This document shows, one piece after another, positions 1 to 6,334 of a stretch of DNA of 9,786 nt. Position numbers and translations under genes: made by a program. The notes beneath the pieces were generated by a model. The model did not search any database, had not been told where the DNA came from, and saw only the letters and a list, made by a program, of their open reading frames with translations. This stretch comes from Thermoplasmatota archaeon (GTDB lineage: Bacteria > Pseudomonadota > Gammaproteobacteria > Burkholderiales > Thiobacillaceae): assembly GCA_023475455.1 (NCBI GenBank), contig JAMCVR010000218.1:1-9786 (forward strand), in the 5' to 3' direction. Within the stretch, counting starts at the first letter, position 1. Every line of letters starts with the position of its first letter.

Positions 1-1
1 G

Positions 2-1033
2 CGGCGCGCGCGCTTTCCGTTGCCGCTGTTCACCCAGGAACTGATCGCGCTGCTGGACGCCGGGCTGACCTTGACCGATGCGCTGGAAACCCTGGCCGAA
101 AAGGAGAGCCGGACCGAATCGCGCCAGCTGATCGAACGCCTGCTCGCCACCCTGCGCGAGGGCCGGCCGTTTTCGGCGGCGCTGGCGGCGCAGGCCGACG
201 TCTTCCCCCCGCTCTATGCCGCCACCGTGCGCGCCGCCGAAAGCACCGGCGACCTGTCTCCGGCGCTGGCCCGCTACGTCGGCTACCAGAACCAGATCGA
301 CGCGGTGAAGAAGAAAGTCCTTTCGGCGTCGATCTATCCCGTGCTGCTGATCGGCGTCGGCACGCTGGTGATCGGCTTTCTGCTCGGCTACGTGGTGCCG
401 CGTTTCGCCGCGGTCTATGCCGACGCCGGGCGCGATCTGCCGTGGATGTCGCAAATGCTGCTGGCCTGGGGCGAGGCGGTCGAGACGCACGGCGGCTGGA
501 TCGCACTGGGGGCGCTGGGGGGAATCGCAGGGCTGGGCGCCGCCCTTGCGCAACCCGCCGCCCGCGCCGCGCTCACCCGTCTGGCCTGGCGCACGCCGGG
601 GATCGGCGAGCATCTGCGCACCTTCGAACTGGCGCGCTTCTACCGCAGCCTCGGCATGCTGCTGAGCGGCGGCATCCCGATCGTCCCGGCGCTCGGCATG
701 GTGACGGGGCTGCTCTCCGCCCACCTGCGCAGCGGCGCGGCGGCGGCGATGGACGCCATGCGGCGCGGCGAGACCATCTCGGCCGCGTTCATCCACGGCG
801 AGCTGACCACACCGGTCGCCGCCCGGCTGTTGCGGGTCGGCGAAAAAAGCGGCCGCATGGGCGAGATGATGGAACGCATCGCCCTCTTCCACGACGAGGA
901 AATGGCGCGCTGGGTCGACTGGTTCACCCGCCTGTTCGAACCGCTGCTGATGGTGTTCATCGGACTCACCATCGGACTCATCGTGGTGCTGCTCTACATG
1001 CCGATTTTCGAACTGGCGGGGTCGATCCAGTGA
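2..1033 (+). CDS. gspF: GspF/PilC-type inner-membrane platform protein, 5' end outside window
   Basis: This polytopic inner-membrane protein is the platform that couples the GspE ATPase to pseudopilin assembly. The reading frame is open from base 2 with no convincing start. The TTG at base 20 falls inside the protein, and the usual N-terminal segment of the family would lie upstream, so about 343 residues are visible. The two-domain T2SSF repeat is clear: a first helical domain beginning PLFTQELIALLDAG, a second beginning FYRSLGMLLSGGIPI. Both carry the family signature around a glutamate and glycine (AAESTGDL and GEKSGRM). Three hydrophobic segments lie at about residues 111-133, 164-184 and 312-335 counted from base 2. 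The stop TGA overlaps the GTG of the gspE reading frame (GTGA), a sign of translational coupling. Bases 371-1033 belong to a 1117-bp tandem repeat, but this upstream copy is intact. Family assignment is firm; T2SS versus type IV pilus PilC rests on the operon. Confidence 0.95.
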   Translation, partial: RRARFPLPLFTQELIALLDAGLTLTDALETLAEKESRTESRQLIERLLATLREGRPFSAALAAQADVFPPLYAATVRAAESTGDLSPALARYVGYQNQIDAVKKKVLSASIYPVLLIGVGTLVIGFLLGYVVPRFAAVYADAGRDLPWMSQMLLAWGEAVETHGGWIALGALGGIAGLGAALAQPAARAALTRLAWRTPGIGEHLRTFELARFYRSLGMLLSGGIPIVPALGMVTGLLSAHLRSGAAAAMDAMRRGETISAAFIHGELTTPVAARLLRVGEKSGRMGEMMERIALFHDEEMARWVDWFTRLFEPLLMVFIGLTIGLIVVLLYMPIFELAGSIQ

Positions 1034-1487
1034 ACGCGCCGCACCCCCCCCTCACTCCGGCCACGCTGGCCGGTCTGCGTCAGGAGGCACGCGCCGCCGG
1101 CCAGGCCGTCATGCTGCGGATGCAGGACCAGTTCGGACTCGACGCCGACGTCGCCCTCCACATGCTGGCCGCACACAGCCACCAGCCGGCCTTCGACATG
1201 GCGGCCCTGAATGCGCTGACGGTCGACTTCAGCCAGCTGAATTTCAACGAGGCCGCGCGGCGGCATTGCCTGGTCGCGCGCGACGCCGACGCCCAACTGT
1301 GGCTGCTGCTGACCGACCCGTGGGACGGCGCCAGCCGCGCGTATGCCGCCCACGTGCTGGGCGTGCCGTTCAGCACCGGCCTCGCCCACCCTGCCGATCT
1401 GGCCGCCCTGCTGGCGCGCCACGAGGAGGGCCTGCGCGCGATGGAGGGCGTGGGCGTCGGCGGCACGCTGGCGGCGCAGGATTCCGG
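371..1487 (+). repeat. Tandem duplication A, copy 1 (1117 bp)
   Basis: This is the first copy of a direct tandem repeat with a period of 1117 bp. It runs from within gspF (the ATCGGCTTTCTG stretch) to codon 153 of the first gspE start. The next copy begins immediately at 1488. I see no mismatch between copies when reading them in parallel, and the translations of both copies match throughout. The only shared base at the breakpoints is a single G (370, 1487, 2604), so there is essentially no homology at the junction. Confidence 0.97.
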
Positions 1488-1782
1488 ATCGGCTTTCTGC
1501 TCGGCTACGTGGTGCCGCGTTTCGCCGCGGTCTATGCCGACGCCGGGCGCGATCTGCCGTGGATGTCGCAAATGCTGCTGGCCTGGGGCGAGGCGGTCGA
1601 GACGCACGGCGGCTGGATCGCACTGGGGGCGCTGGGGGGAATCGCAGGGCTGGGCGCCGCCCTTGCGCAACCCGCCGCCCGCGCCGCGCTCACCCGTCTG
1701 GCCTGGCGCACGCCGGGGATCGGCGAGCATCTGCGCACCTTCGAACTGGCGCGCTTCTACCGCAGCCTCGGCATGCTGCTGA
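1030..1782 (+). pseudogene. Truncated gspE 5' copy: GspE N-domain with an out-of-frame tail
   Basis: Starting at GTG 1030, the first 152 codons equal those of the intact gspE at 2147. They cover the T2SSE/MshE-type N-terminal domain, which in this family contacts the PilM/GspL partner. At 1487/1488 the sequence jumps back into gspF. Because the repeat unit is 1117 bp (3n+1), the frame enters gspF in the wrong register and continues for 98 unrelated, Cys/Arg/Pro-rich codons to a stop at 1780-1782. The predicted product is 250 aa and lacks the Walker A, Walker B, Asp and His boxes, so it cannot be an ATPase. Its start signals are the native ones, overlapping the intact gspF stop, so if the DNA is real this fragment is the one coupled to gspF translation. 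It is most simply a broken duplicate. Confidence 0.9.
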
Positions 1783-2150
1783 GCGGCGGCATCCCGATCG
1801 TCCCGGCGCTCGGCATGGTGACGGGGCTGCTCTCCGCCCACCTGCGCAGCGGCGCGGCGGCGGCGATGGACGCCATGCGGCGCGGCGAGACCATCTCGGC
1901 CGCGTTCATCCACGGCGAGCTGACCACACCGGTCGCCGCCCGGCTGTTGCGGGTCGGCGAAAAAAGCGGCCGCATGGGCGAGATGATGGAACGCATCGCC
2001 CTCTTCCACGACGAGGAAATGGCGCGCTGGGTCGACTGGTTCACCCGCCTGTTCGAACCGCTGCTGATGGTGTTCATCGGACTCACCATCGGACTCATCG
2101 TGGTGCTGCTCTACATGCCGATTTTCGAACTGGCGGGGTCGATCCAGTGA
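1488..2150 (+). pseudogene. Headless gspF 3' remnant
   Basis: This duplicate of the last 220 codons of gspF begins in the middle of the first transmembrane segment (IGFLLGYVV) and ends at the native TGA, 2148-2150. The first T2SSF domain and the original start are missing. The frame is open upstream through gspE sequence read out of register as far as an ATG at 1266, but that stretch is Arg/Pro-rich and looks like a GC-driven shadow, so I do not treat 1266 as a start. No convincing ribosome binding site precedes the internal ATGs. It is most likely not translated as a functional platform protein. Its stop overlaps the GTG of the intact gspE. Confidence 0.88.
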
Positions 2151-2604
2151 ACGCGCCGCACCCCCCCCTCACTCCGGCCACGCTGGCCGGTCTGCGTCAG
2201 GAGGCACGCGCCGCCGGCCAGGCCGTCATGCTGCGGATGCAGGACCAGTTCGGACTCGACGCCGACGTCGCCCTCCACATGCTGGCCGCACACAGCCACC
2301 AGCCGGCCTTCGACATGGCGGCCCTGAATGCGCTGACGGTCGACTTCAGCCAGCTGAATTTCAACGAGGCCGCGCGGCGGCATTGCCTGGTCGCGCGCGA
2401 CGCCGACGCCCAACTGTGGCTGCTGCTGACCGACCCGTGGGACGGCGCCAGCCGCGCGTATGCCGCCCACGTGCTGGGCGTGCCGTTCAGCACCGGCCTC
2501 GCCCACCCTGCCGATCTGGCCGCCCTGCTGGCGCGCCACGAGGAGGGCCTGCGCGCGATGGAGGGCGTGGGCGTCGGCGGCACGCTGGCGGCGCAGGATT
2601 CCGG
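1488..2604 (+). repeat. Tandem duplication A, copy 2 (1117 bp)
   Basis: This is the second copy of the 1117-bp unit, directly abutting copy 1. At its 3' end the sequence continues into the remainder of the intact gspE (CGCCGAGACG at 2605), whereas copy 1 continues into gspF sequence. It therefore carries a headless gspF and the true 5' end of the functional gspE. Confidence 0.97.
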
Positions 2605-3823
2605 CGCCGAGACGCTGTCCTTCGCCAGCATCGCCGAGGACGCCAGCCCGGTGGTGCGGCTGGTTCGCTCGACGCTGTACGACGCGCTGAAGGCGGGCGC
2701 CTCCGACATCCACCTGGAAACCGACGCCCACGGCCTGACGGTGAAATACCGCATCGACGGCGTGCTGTCGCACATCGCCCACGCACCGGGAGTCGAGGTG
2801 GCCGAGCAGGCGATTTCCCGGATCAAGGTCATGTCCGAGCTCGACATCGCCGAACGCCGGGTGCCGCAGGACGGCCGCTTCAAGGTGGCGATGCAGGGGC
2901 GCGAAATCGACGTGCGGGTGTCGGTGATGCCGAGCGTGTTCGGCGAGGACGCGGTGCTGCGCATCCTGGACCGGCAGGCGCTGTCGGAGGAACTCTCCGG
3001 CCTCACGCTGGAAGGACTGGGCTACGCCGGAGCCACGCTTGCACGCATCCGCAAGCTGGCGGCCGAACCCTACGGCATGCTGCTGGTGACCGGGCCGACC
3101 GGATCGGGCAAGACCACCACGCTGTATGCGGCGATTTCCGAAATCAACCACGGCCGGGACAAGATCATCACCATCGAGGACCCGGTGGAATACCAGCTGG
3201 CGGGCGTGCTGCAGATCCCGGTCAACGAGAAGAAGGGCCTTTCCTTCGCGCGCGGTCTGCGCTCGATCCTGCGCCACGATCCCGACAAGATCATGGTCGG
3301 CGAGATCCGCGACGCCGACACCGCGCAGATCGCGGTGCAGTCGGCGCTCACCGGGCACCTGGTGTTTACGACGGTGCACGCCAACAACGTGTTCGACGTC
3401 ATCGGCCGCTTCATCCACATGGGCGTCGATCCCTACAGCTTCGTCTCGGCCCTGAACGGCATCGTCGCGCAGCGGCTGCTGCGGGTGAACTGTCCGCATT
3501 GCGCGGCGCCCGCTGAACCCTCGGCCGAATTGCTCGATCTGTCGGGACTCACCCGTGAAAAAACCCGCGACTACCGATTCCGCCAGGGCACGGGCTGCGG
3601 CCACTGCCGCGGCAGCGGCTACAAGGGGCGGCGCGCGATCGCCGAAATCCTGCTGCTCACCGACGAACTGCGCGAGCTGATCGTGGCGCGCGCGCCGATC
3701 GGACAGATCAAGGAGGCCGCCGAGCGCGGCGGCACCCGCACCCTGCGCGAGGCCGCGCTGGCGCTGGTGAAGGCGGGCGACACCACGCTGGAGGAGATCA
3801 ACCGTGTCACGCTGGTCGGCTGA
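2147..3823 (+). CDS. gspE: GspE/PilB-type secretion assembly ATPase, intact
   Basis: This cytoplasmic hexameric ATPase powers pseudopilin assembly. The 558-residue product has a T2SSE N-domain (about residues 1-150), a linker, and the N2 and RecA-like ATPase domains. Seen directly are Walker A GPTGSGKTT (316-324), Asp box TIEDPVEY (342-349), Walker B IMVGEIRD (382-389), and the His box GHLVFTTVHAN (403-413). A tetracysteine zinc site follows, with CPHC (C449, C452) and CGHC (C484, C487), as in GspE/PilB. All catalytic motifs are present and the length is normal for the family. The start is GTG 2147, overlapping the stop of the gspF remnant as GTGA; only a weak GGCGGGG precedes it. The frame is open far upstream (to 1343), but that is out-of-register gspF sequence. 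Residues 1-152 lie in duplication A and residues 499-558 in duplication B; this is the only complete copy. Confidence 0.96.
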   Translation: MNAPHPPLTPATLAGLRQEARAAGQAVMLRMQDQFGLDADVALHMLAAHSHQPAFDMAALNALTVDFSQLNFNEAARRHCLVARDADAQLWLLLTDPWDGASRAYAAHVLGVPFSTGLAHPADLAALLARHEEGLRAMEGVGVGGTLAAQDSGAETLSFASIAEDASPVVRLVRSTLYDALKAGASDIHLETDAHGLTVKYRIDGVLSHIAHAPGVEVAEQAISRIKVMSELDIAERRVPQDGRFKVAMQGREIDVRVSVMPSVFGEDAVLRILDRQALSEELSGLTLEGLGYAGATLARIRKLAAEPYGMLLVTGPTGSGKTTTLYAAISEINHGRDKIITIEDPVEYQLAGVLQIPVNEKKGLSFARGLRSILRHDPDKIMVGEIRDADTAQIAVQSALTGHLVFTTVHANNVFDVIGRFIHMGVDPYSFVSALNGIVAQRLLRVNCPHCAAPAEPSAELLDLSGLTREKTRDYRFRQGTGCGHCRGSGYKGRRAIAEILLLTDELRELIVARAPIGQIKEAAERGGTRTLREAALALVKAGDTTLEEINRVTLVG

Positions 3824-4367
3824 CCCCCTGCGCATCGCGCTCGCGCCCGGCGAGGCGGCCCTGCTGCGCGCGCACGGCACGCGTTTGCTGACCACGCATG
3901 AGCGCAGCGCCGCAAGCCTGCTGCCGCTGCTGGACGAAGCGCTCAGTGACCCGGTCTGGCGCAGCCGCCGGGTCGAGGTGGTGCTGTCGCAGCACTTCGT
4001 TCGCCACGTGCTGACGCCGCCGCCCGGCAAGGCGCTCGCACGCGCCGAGGAACAGGCCCTGGTGGCGGCCAGCCTGCGTGAGATATATGGCGATGCGGCC
4101 AAACCGTGGCGCGTGCAGGTGCACAGCCAGCCGCCGCAATACGGCCTGGTCGGCGCAGCGGTGGACGCGGCGTTCGCGCAGCAACTCGACGCCCTGCTGG
4201 CGCGCCATGGCTTCCGCGACGTGGCGATCCGCCCGCTTGCCAGTCTCGCCGCGCGGCGCCTGCCGAAAAAATTCGATGGCTGGTGGGTGCTGGCCGAACC
4301 CGGCTGGCTGAGTCTGTTTGGCGGGGCGAACGGGGTCTGGCAGCATCTGGCCGCCCAGCCCGCCGAT
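3641..4367 (+). repeat. Tandem duplication B, copy 1 (727 bp)
   Basis: This is the first copy of a direct tandem repeat with a period of 727 bp. It runs from codon 499 of gspE (the AEILLL segment) to codon 188 of the PilM/GspL-like gene. The tetranucleotide GCCG is shared at all three boundaries (3641-3644, 4368-4371, 5095-5098), so the exact breakpoint can slide by four bases. Copies look identical. Confidence 0.97.
3790..3796 (+). promoter_or_regulatory. Ribosome binding site inside gspE for the PilM/GspL-like start
   Basis: GGAGGAG lies 7 bases before GTG 3804, inside the 3' end of gspE. It fixes the start of the downstream reading frame, which overlaps gspE by 20 bases. The same site recurs at 4517-4523 before GTG 4531 in the second repeat copy. 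Confidence 0.8.
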
Positions 4368-4550
4368 GCCGAAATCCTGCTGCTCACCGACGAACTGCGC
4401 GAGCTGATCGTGGCGCGCGCGCCGATCGGACAGATCAAGGAGGCCGCCGAGCGCGGCGGCACCCGCACCCTGCGCGAGGCCGCGCTGGCGCTGGTGAAGG
4501 CGGGCGACACCACGCTGGAGGAGATCAACCGTGTCACGCTGGTCGGCTGA
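3804..4550 (+). CDS. In-frame chimera: PilM/GspL-like N-terminal region fused to the GspE C-terminus
   Basis: Starting at GTG 3804 with a strong GGAGGAG, the first 189 codons are those of the PilM/GspL-like protein. At the duplication junction (GCCG, 4368-4371) the frame passes without a shift into gspE codons 500-558, ending at the TGA 4548-4550. The predicted product is 248 aa. The fused GspE piece is the C-terminal helical region after the tetracysteine site; it carries no nucleotide-binding motif. In T2SS the GspL cytoplasmic domain is a direct partner of GspE, so the fusion joins parts of two interacting proteins. That is probably coincidence, because they are neighbours in the operon. 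The chimera stop lies 20 bases into the intact downstream gene, reproducing the native overlap. It could be expressed if the duplication is real; a function is not implied. Confidence 0.75.
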   Translation: MSRWSADPLRIALAPGEAALLRAHGTRLLTTHERSAASLLPLLDEALSDPVWRSRRVEVVLSQHFVRHVLTPPPGKALARAEEQALVAASLREIYGDAAKPWRVQVHSQPPQYGLVGAAVDAAFAQQLDALLARHGFRDVAIRPLASLAARRLPKKFDGWWVLAEPGWLSLFGGANGVWQHLAAQPADAEILLLTDELRELIVARAPIGQIKEAAERGGTRTLREAALALVKAGDTTLEEINRVTLVG

Positions 4551-5094
4551 CCCCCTGCGCATCGCGCTCGCGCCCGGCGAGGCGGCCCTGCTGCGCGCGC
4601 ACGGCACGCGTTTGCTGACCACGCATGAGCGCAGCGCCGCAAGCCTGCTGCCGCTGCTGGACGAAGCGCTCAGTGACCCGGTCTGGCGCAGCCGCCGGGT
4701 CGAGGTGGTGCTGTCGCAGCACTTCGTTCGCCACGTGCTGACGCCGCCGCCCGGCAAGGCGCTCGCACGCGCCGAGGAACAGGCCCTGGTGGCGGCCAGC
4801 CTGCGTGAGATATATGGCGATGCGGCCAAACCGTGGCGCGTGCAGGTGCACAGCCAGCCGCCGCAATACGGCCTGGTCGGCGCAGCGGTGGACGCGGCGT
4901 TCGCGCAGCAACTCGACGCCCTGCTGGCGCGCCATGGCTTCCGCGACGTGGCGATCCGCCCGCTTGCCAGTCTCGCCGCGCGGCGCCTGCCGAAAAAATT
5001 CGATGGCTGGTGGGTGCTGGCCGAACCCGGCTGGCTGAGTCTGTTTGGCGGGGCGAACGGGGTCTGGCAGCATCTGGCCGCCCAGCCCGCCGAT
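4368..5094 (+). repeat. Tandem duplication B, copy 2 (727 bp)
   Basis: This is the second copy of the 727-bp unit, abutting copy 1. Its 3' end continues into the rest of the intact PilM/GspL-like gene (GGCTGGGCGG at 5098), while copy 1 continues into gspE sequence. It contains the last 60 codons of gspE as a fragment, read in frame from the upstream chimera, and the true start of the intact gene at 4531. Confidence 0.97.
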
Positions 5095-5289
5095 GCCGGC
5101 TGGGCGGCCTCGCTGCCGCAACTGATAGAACGCGAGGCCGCCCTGACCCTCCTCCCCGTGCCCCCGGCCGTCTGGATTCAGGCGCTCGGCGTCGGCGCGG
5201 TGCCGGCGCCGCCTGCCGGAGCCGGACGCTGGCGGGTGCTGCCGCACGACAGCCGCGCACAGGGCGCACGGGCGCTGGCGGAGATATAA
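4531..5289 (+). CDS. PilM/GspL-like cytoplasmic protein, intact copy
   Basis: The product is 252 aa with no signal peptide or transmembrane segment, so it is predicted to be cytoplasmic. It opens with a beta-strand-like LRIALAPGEAALLRA, where actin-like PilM/GspL proteins have their first phosphate-binding strand. However, the Asp/Gly pattern expected of an ATP-binding actin fold is not evident. A conserved-looking stretch VEVVLSQHFVRHVL (58-71) and an acidic segment with EEQAL follow. Position between gspE and a PilN-like gene is the slot of PilM or the cytoplasmic half of GspL, whose role is to dock the ATPase to the membrane complex; the assignment rests mainly on that position. GTG 4531 is chosen for the GGAGGAG 7 bases upstream and the match to the start in copy 1. 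Bases up to 5098 are duplicated upstream. The following gene begins 2 bases after the stop. Confidence 0.75.
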   Translation: MSRWSADPLRIALAPGEAALLRAHGTRLLTTHERSAASLLPLLDEALSDPVWRSRRVEVVLSQHFVRHVLTPPPGKALARAEEQALVAASLREIYGDAAKPWRVQVHSQPPQYGLVGAAVDAAFAQQLDALLARHGFRDVAIRPLASLAARRLPKKFDGWWVLAEPGWLSLFGGANGVWQHLAAQPADAGWAASLPQLIEREAALTLLPVPPAVWIQALGVGAVPAPPAGAGRWRVLPHDSRAQGARALAEI

Positions 5290-5291
5290 AA

Positions 5292-5807
5292 GTGGCACGG
5301 CTCGATTTCGATTTTCATGCGCGTCCTCCACGTCCCGGCAAGCTCGGCATCGCACTGGCGCTGGCCGGAGTGGTGGCGCTGGCCTGGAGCTGGAGCACCC
5401 TGCAGGCGGCGCGCGCAACCGAAGCCGGACTGGCGCTGCAGATCGCCGCGCTCGAACAGACGCCGCCGCGCACGCCCCCCCCGCCCGCCAGCCGCGCCGA
5501 CGCCGCGGCGCACACCGCGCAGGCAGGCATCGCGGCCCAGCTCGCCTATTCCTGGCAGCCGGCCTTCGACGCGCTGGCGAGCGCGCTCAGCAACAGGATT
5601 GCACTGATTTCGCTCGACGCGGTGCAGGCCAAGTCGCAACTCAAGCTGGTGGCCGAGGCACGCAAGCTGGCGGATGCCGTCGCCTTCATCGACGCGCTGC
5701 AACAGCAGCCCGGCGTGAAACGCGCCACGCTGATCCAGCACGAAGTGCAGGCCGACGCCGACCAGCAACCGGTTCGTTTCAACCTACTGGTGGAGCTGGA
5801 CACGTGA
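5292..5807 (+). CDS. PilN-like inner-membrane assembly protein
   Basis: The 171-residue protein has a short cytoplasmic N-terminus (VARLDFDFHARPPRPG), one transmembrane segment at about 18-38, an Ala-rich coiled-coil-like stretch, a Pro-rich linker (57-66), and a periplasmic domain (about 85-171). That domain has the PilN/GspL C-terminal pattern, with a ferredoxin-like alternation and LALQ/FIDALQQQPGV elements. In pili and T2SS such proteins bridge the cytoplasmic PilM/GspL part to PilO/GspM. The start is GTG 5292, two bases after the previous stop, with GGAG at 5280-5283. The reading frame is open far upstream (4833) but only as a shadow of the preceding gene. It overlaps the next gene by 4 bases (GTGA). 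Family call is from topology, size and context rather than a unique motif. Confidence 0.78.
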   Translation: MARLDFDFHARPPRPGKLGIALALAGVVALAWSWSTLQAARATEAGLALQIAALEQTPPRTPPPPASRADAAAHTAQAGIAAQLAYSWQPAFDALASALSNRIALISLDAVQAKSQLKLVAEARKLADAVAFIDALQQQPGVKRATLIQHEVQADADQQPVRFNLLVELDT

Positions 5808-6334
5808 GCACGCTGATGTGGCAGCTTCGACAATGGGGACGCCGTCTGGGTGCCGGCGGACTGGCCGGGCTGGGATTGCTGGCGGCGGCGCTGCTGCTGC
5901 AGGTGATCCAGGTCGGCTCGCTGCAGCGGACGATTGCCGCCCAGCACGAAAAGCTGGCCGCCTTGCGCGAGGCCGCCGCCGCGCGCGAGGCCGCGCCGGC
6001 GCCGCCAGCGCTCAACCCGCTGGCTGCGCTGCCGCCGACGGGGGCCGCATCGCAACAGATCGGCGAACTGGAACGGCTGGCGCAGTCGCACGGACTGGCG
6101 CTGCCGCGCGGGCAATACAGCGTGGCGCCGCAGGCCGGCACCCCGCTGGCGCGCTGGCAGCTGGTGCTGCCGGTCGAGGCGACCTACCCGGCGCTGCATG
6201 CGTTCCTGGCGGCGGCGCTGGAGCGCCTGCCCAACCTGACGCTGGATGAGCTGAAGCTGCGACGCGATCGCATCGAATCCGGAGAGCTGCGGGCCGAACT
6301 GCGCATGAGCCTGTTCGTGGAGGCGGCGCCGTGA
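5804..6334 (+). CDS. PilO/GspM-like inner-membrane assembly protein
   Basis: The 176-residue protein has a basic N-terminus (RQWGRRLG), one transmembrane helix at about 15-37, a coiled-coil-like segment (39-62) and an Ala/Pro linker. A periplasmic domain at about 85-175 shows the PilO/GspM signature of an initial helix (IGELERLAQSHGLAL), strands, then the helix YPALHAFLAAALERLPNLTL. It would heterodimerise with the PilN-like product just upstream and form the periplasmic scaffold between ATPase and secretin. The start is GTG 5804 within the GTGA overlap, with GGAG at 5792-5795. It overlaps the next gene by 4 bases in the same way. Confidence 0.8.
   Translation: MSTLMWQLRQWGRRLGAGGLAGLGLLAAALLLQVIQVGSLQRTIAAQHEKLAALREAAAAREAAPAPPALNPLAALPPTGAASQQIGELERLAQSHGLALPRGQYSVAPQAGTPLARWQLVLPVEATYPALHAFLAAALERLPNLTLDELKLRRDRIESGELRAELRMSLFVEAAP

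Noticed and set aside
359..1471. Shared GGCACGCTGG near both ends of duplication A as a recombination substrate
   Set aside because: The 10-mers are 2 and 16 bases from the breakpoint in the two places (offset 1103, not 1117), so recombination between them would not give the observed unit.
1343..2146. Upstream extension of the gspE frame
   Set aside because: The frame is open back to 1343 only because gspE and gspF duplicate sequence is read out of register; the product is Arg/Ala/His-rich. GTG 2147 matches the native gspF/gspE overlap.
1266..2150. A 294-codon fusion of an N-terminal segment to the gspF remnant
   Set aside because: The part before 1488 is out-of-frame gspE with an Arg/Pro/Gly-rich shadow composition and no ribosome binding site was evident, so only 1488-2150 is treated as gspF material.
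2111..4642. An 843-codon open frame on the minus strand
   Set aside because: It lies opposite gspE and the PilM/GspL-like gene, whose motifs are unmistakable. Its sequence is His/Gln/Arg/Ala-rich with no domain, a common antisense shadow in high-GC coding DNA.
371..5098. A transposon or integron-like cause of the repeats
   Set aside because: There is no transposase, terminal inverted repeat, target-site duplication or recombinase in or between the copies; everything in the repeats is operon coding sequence.
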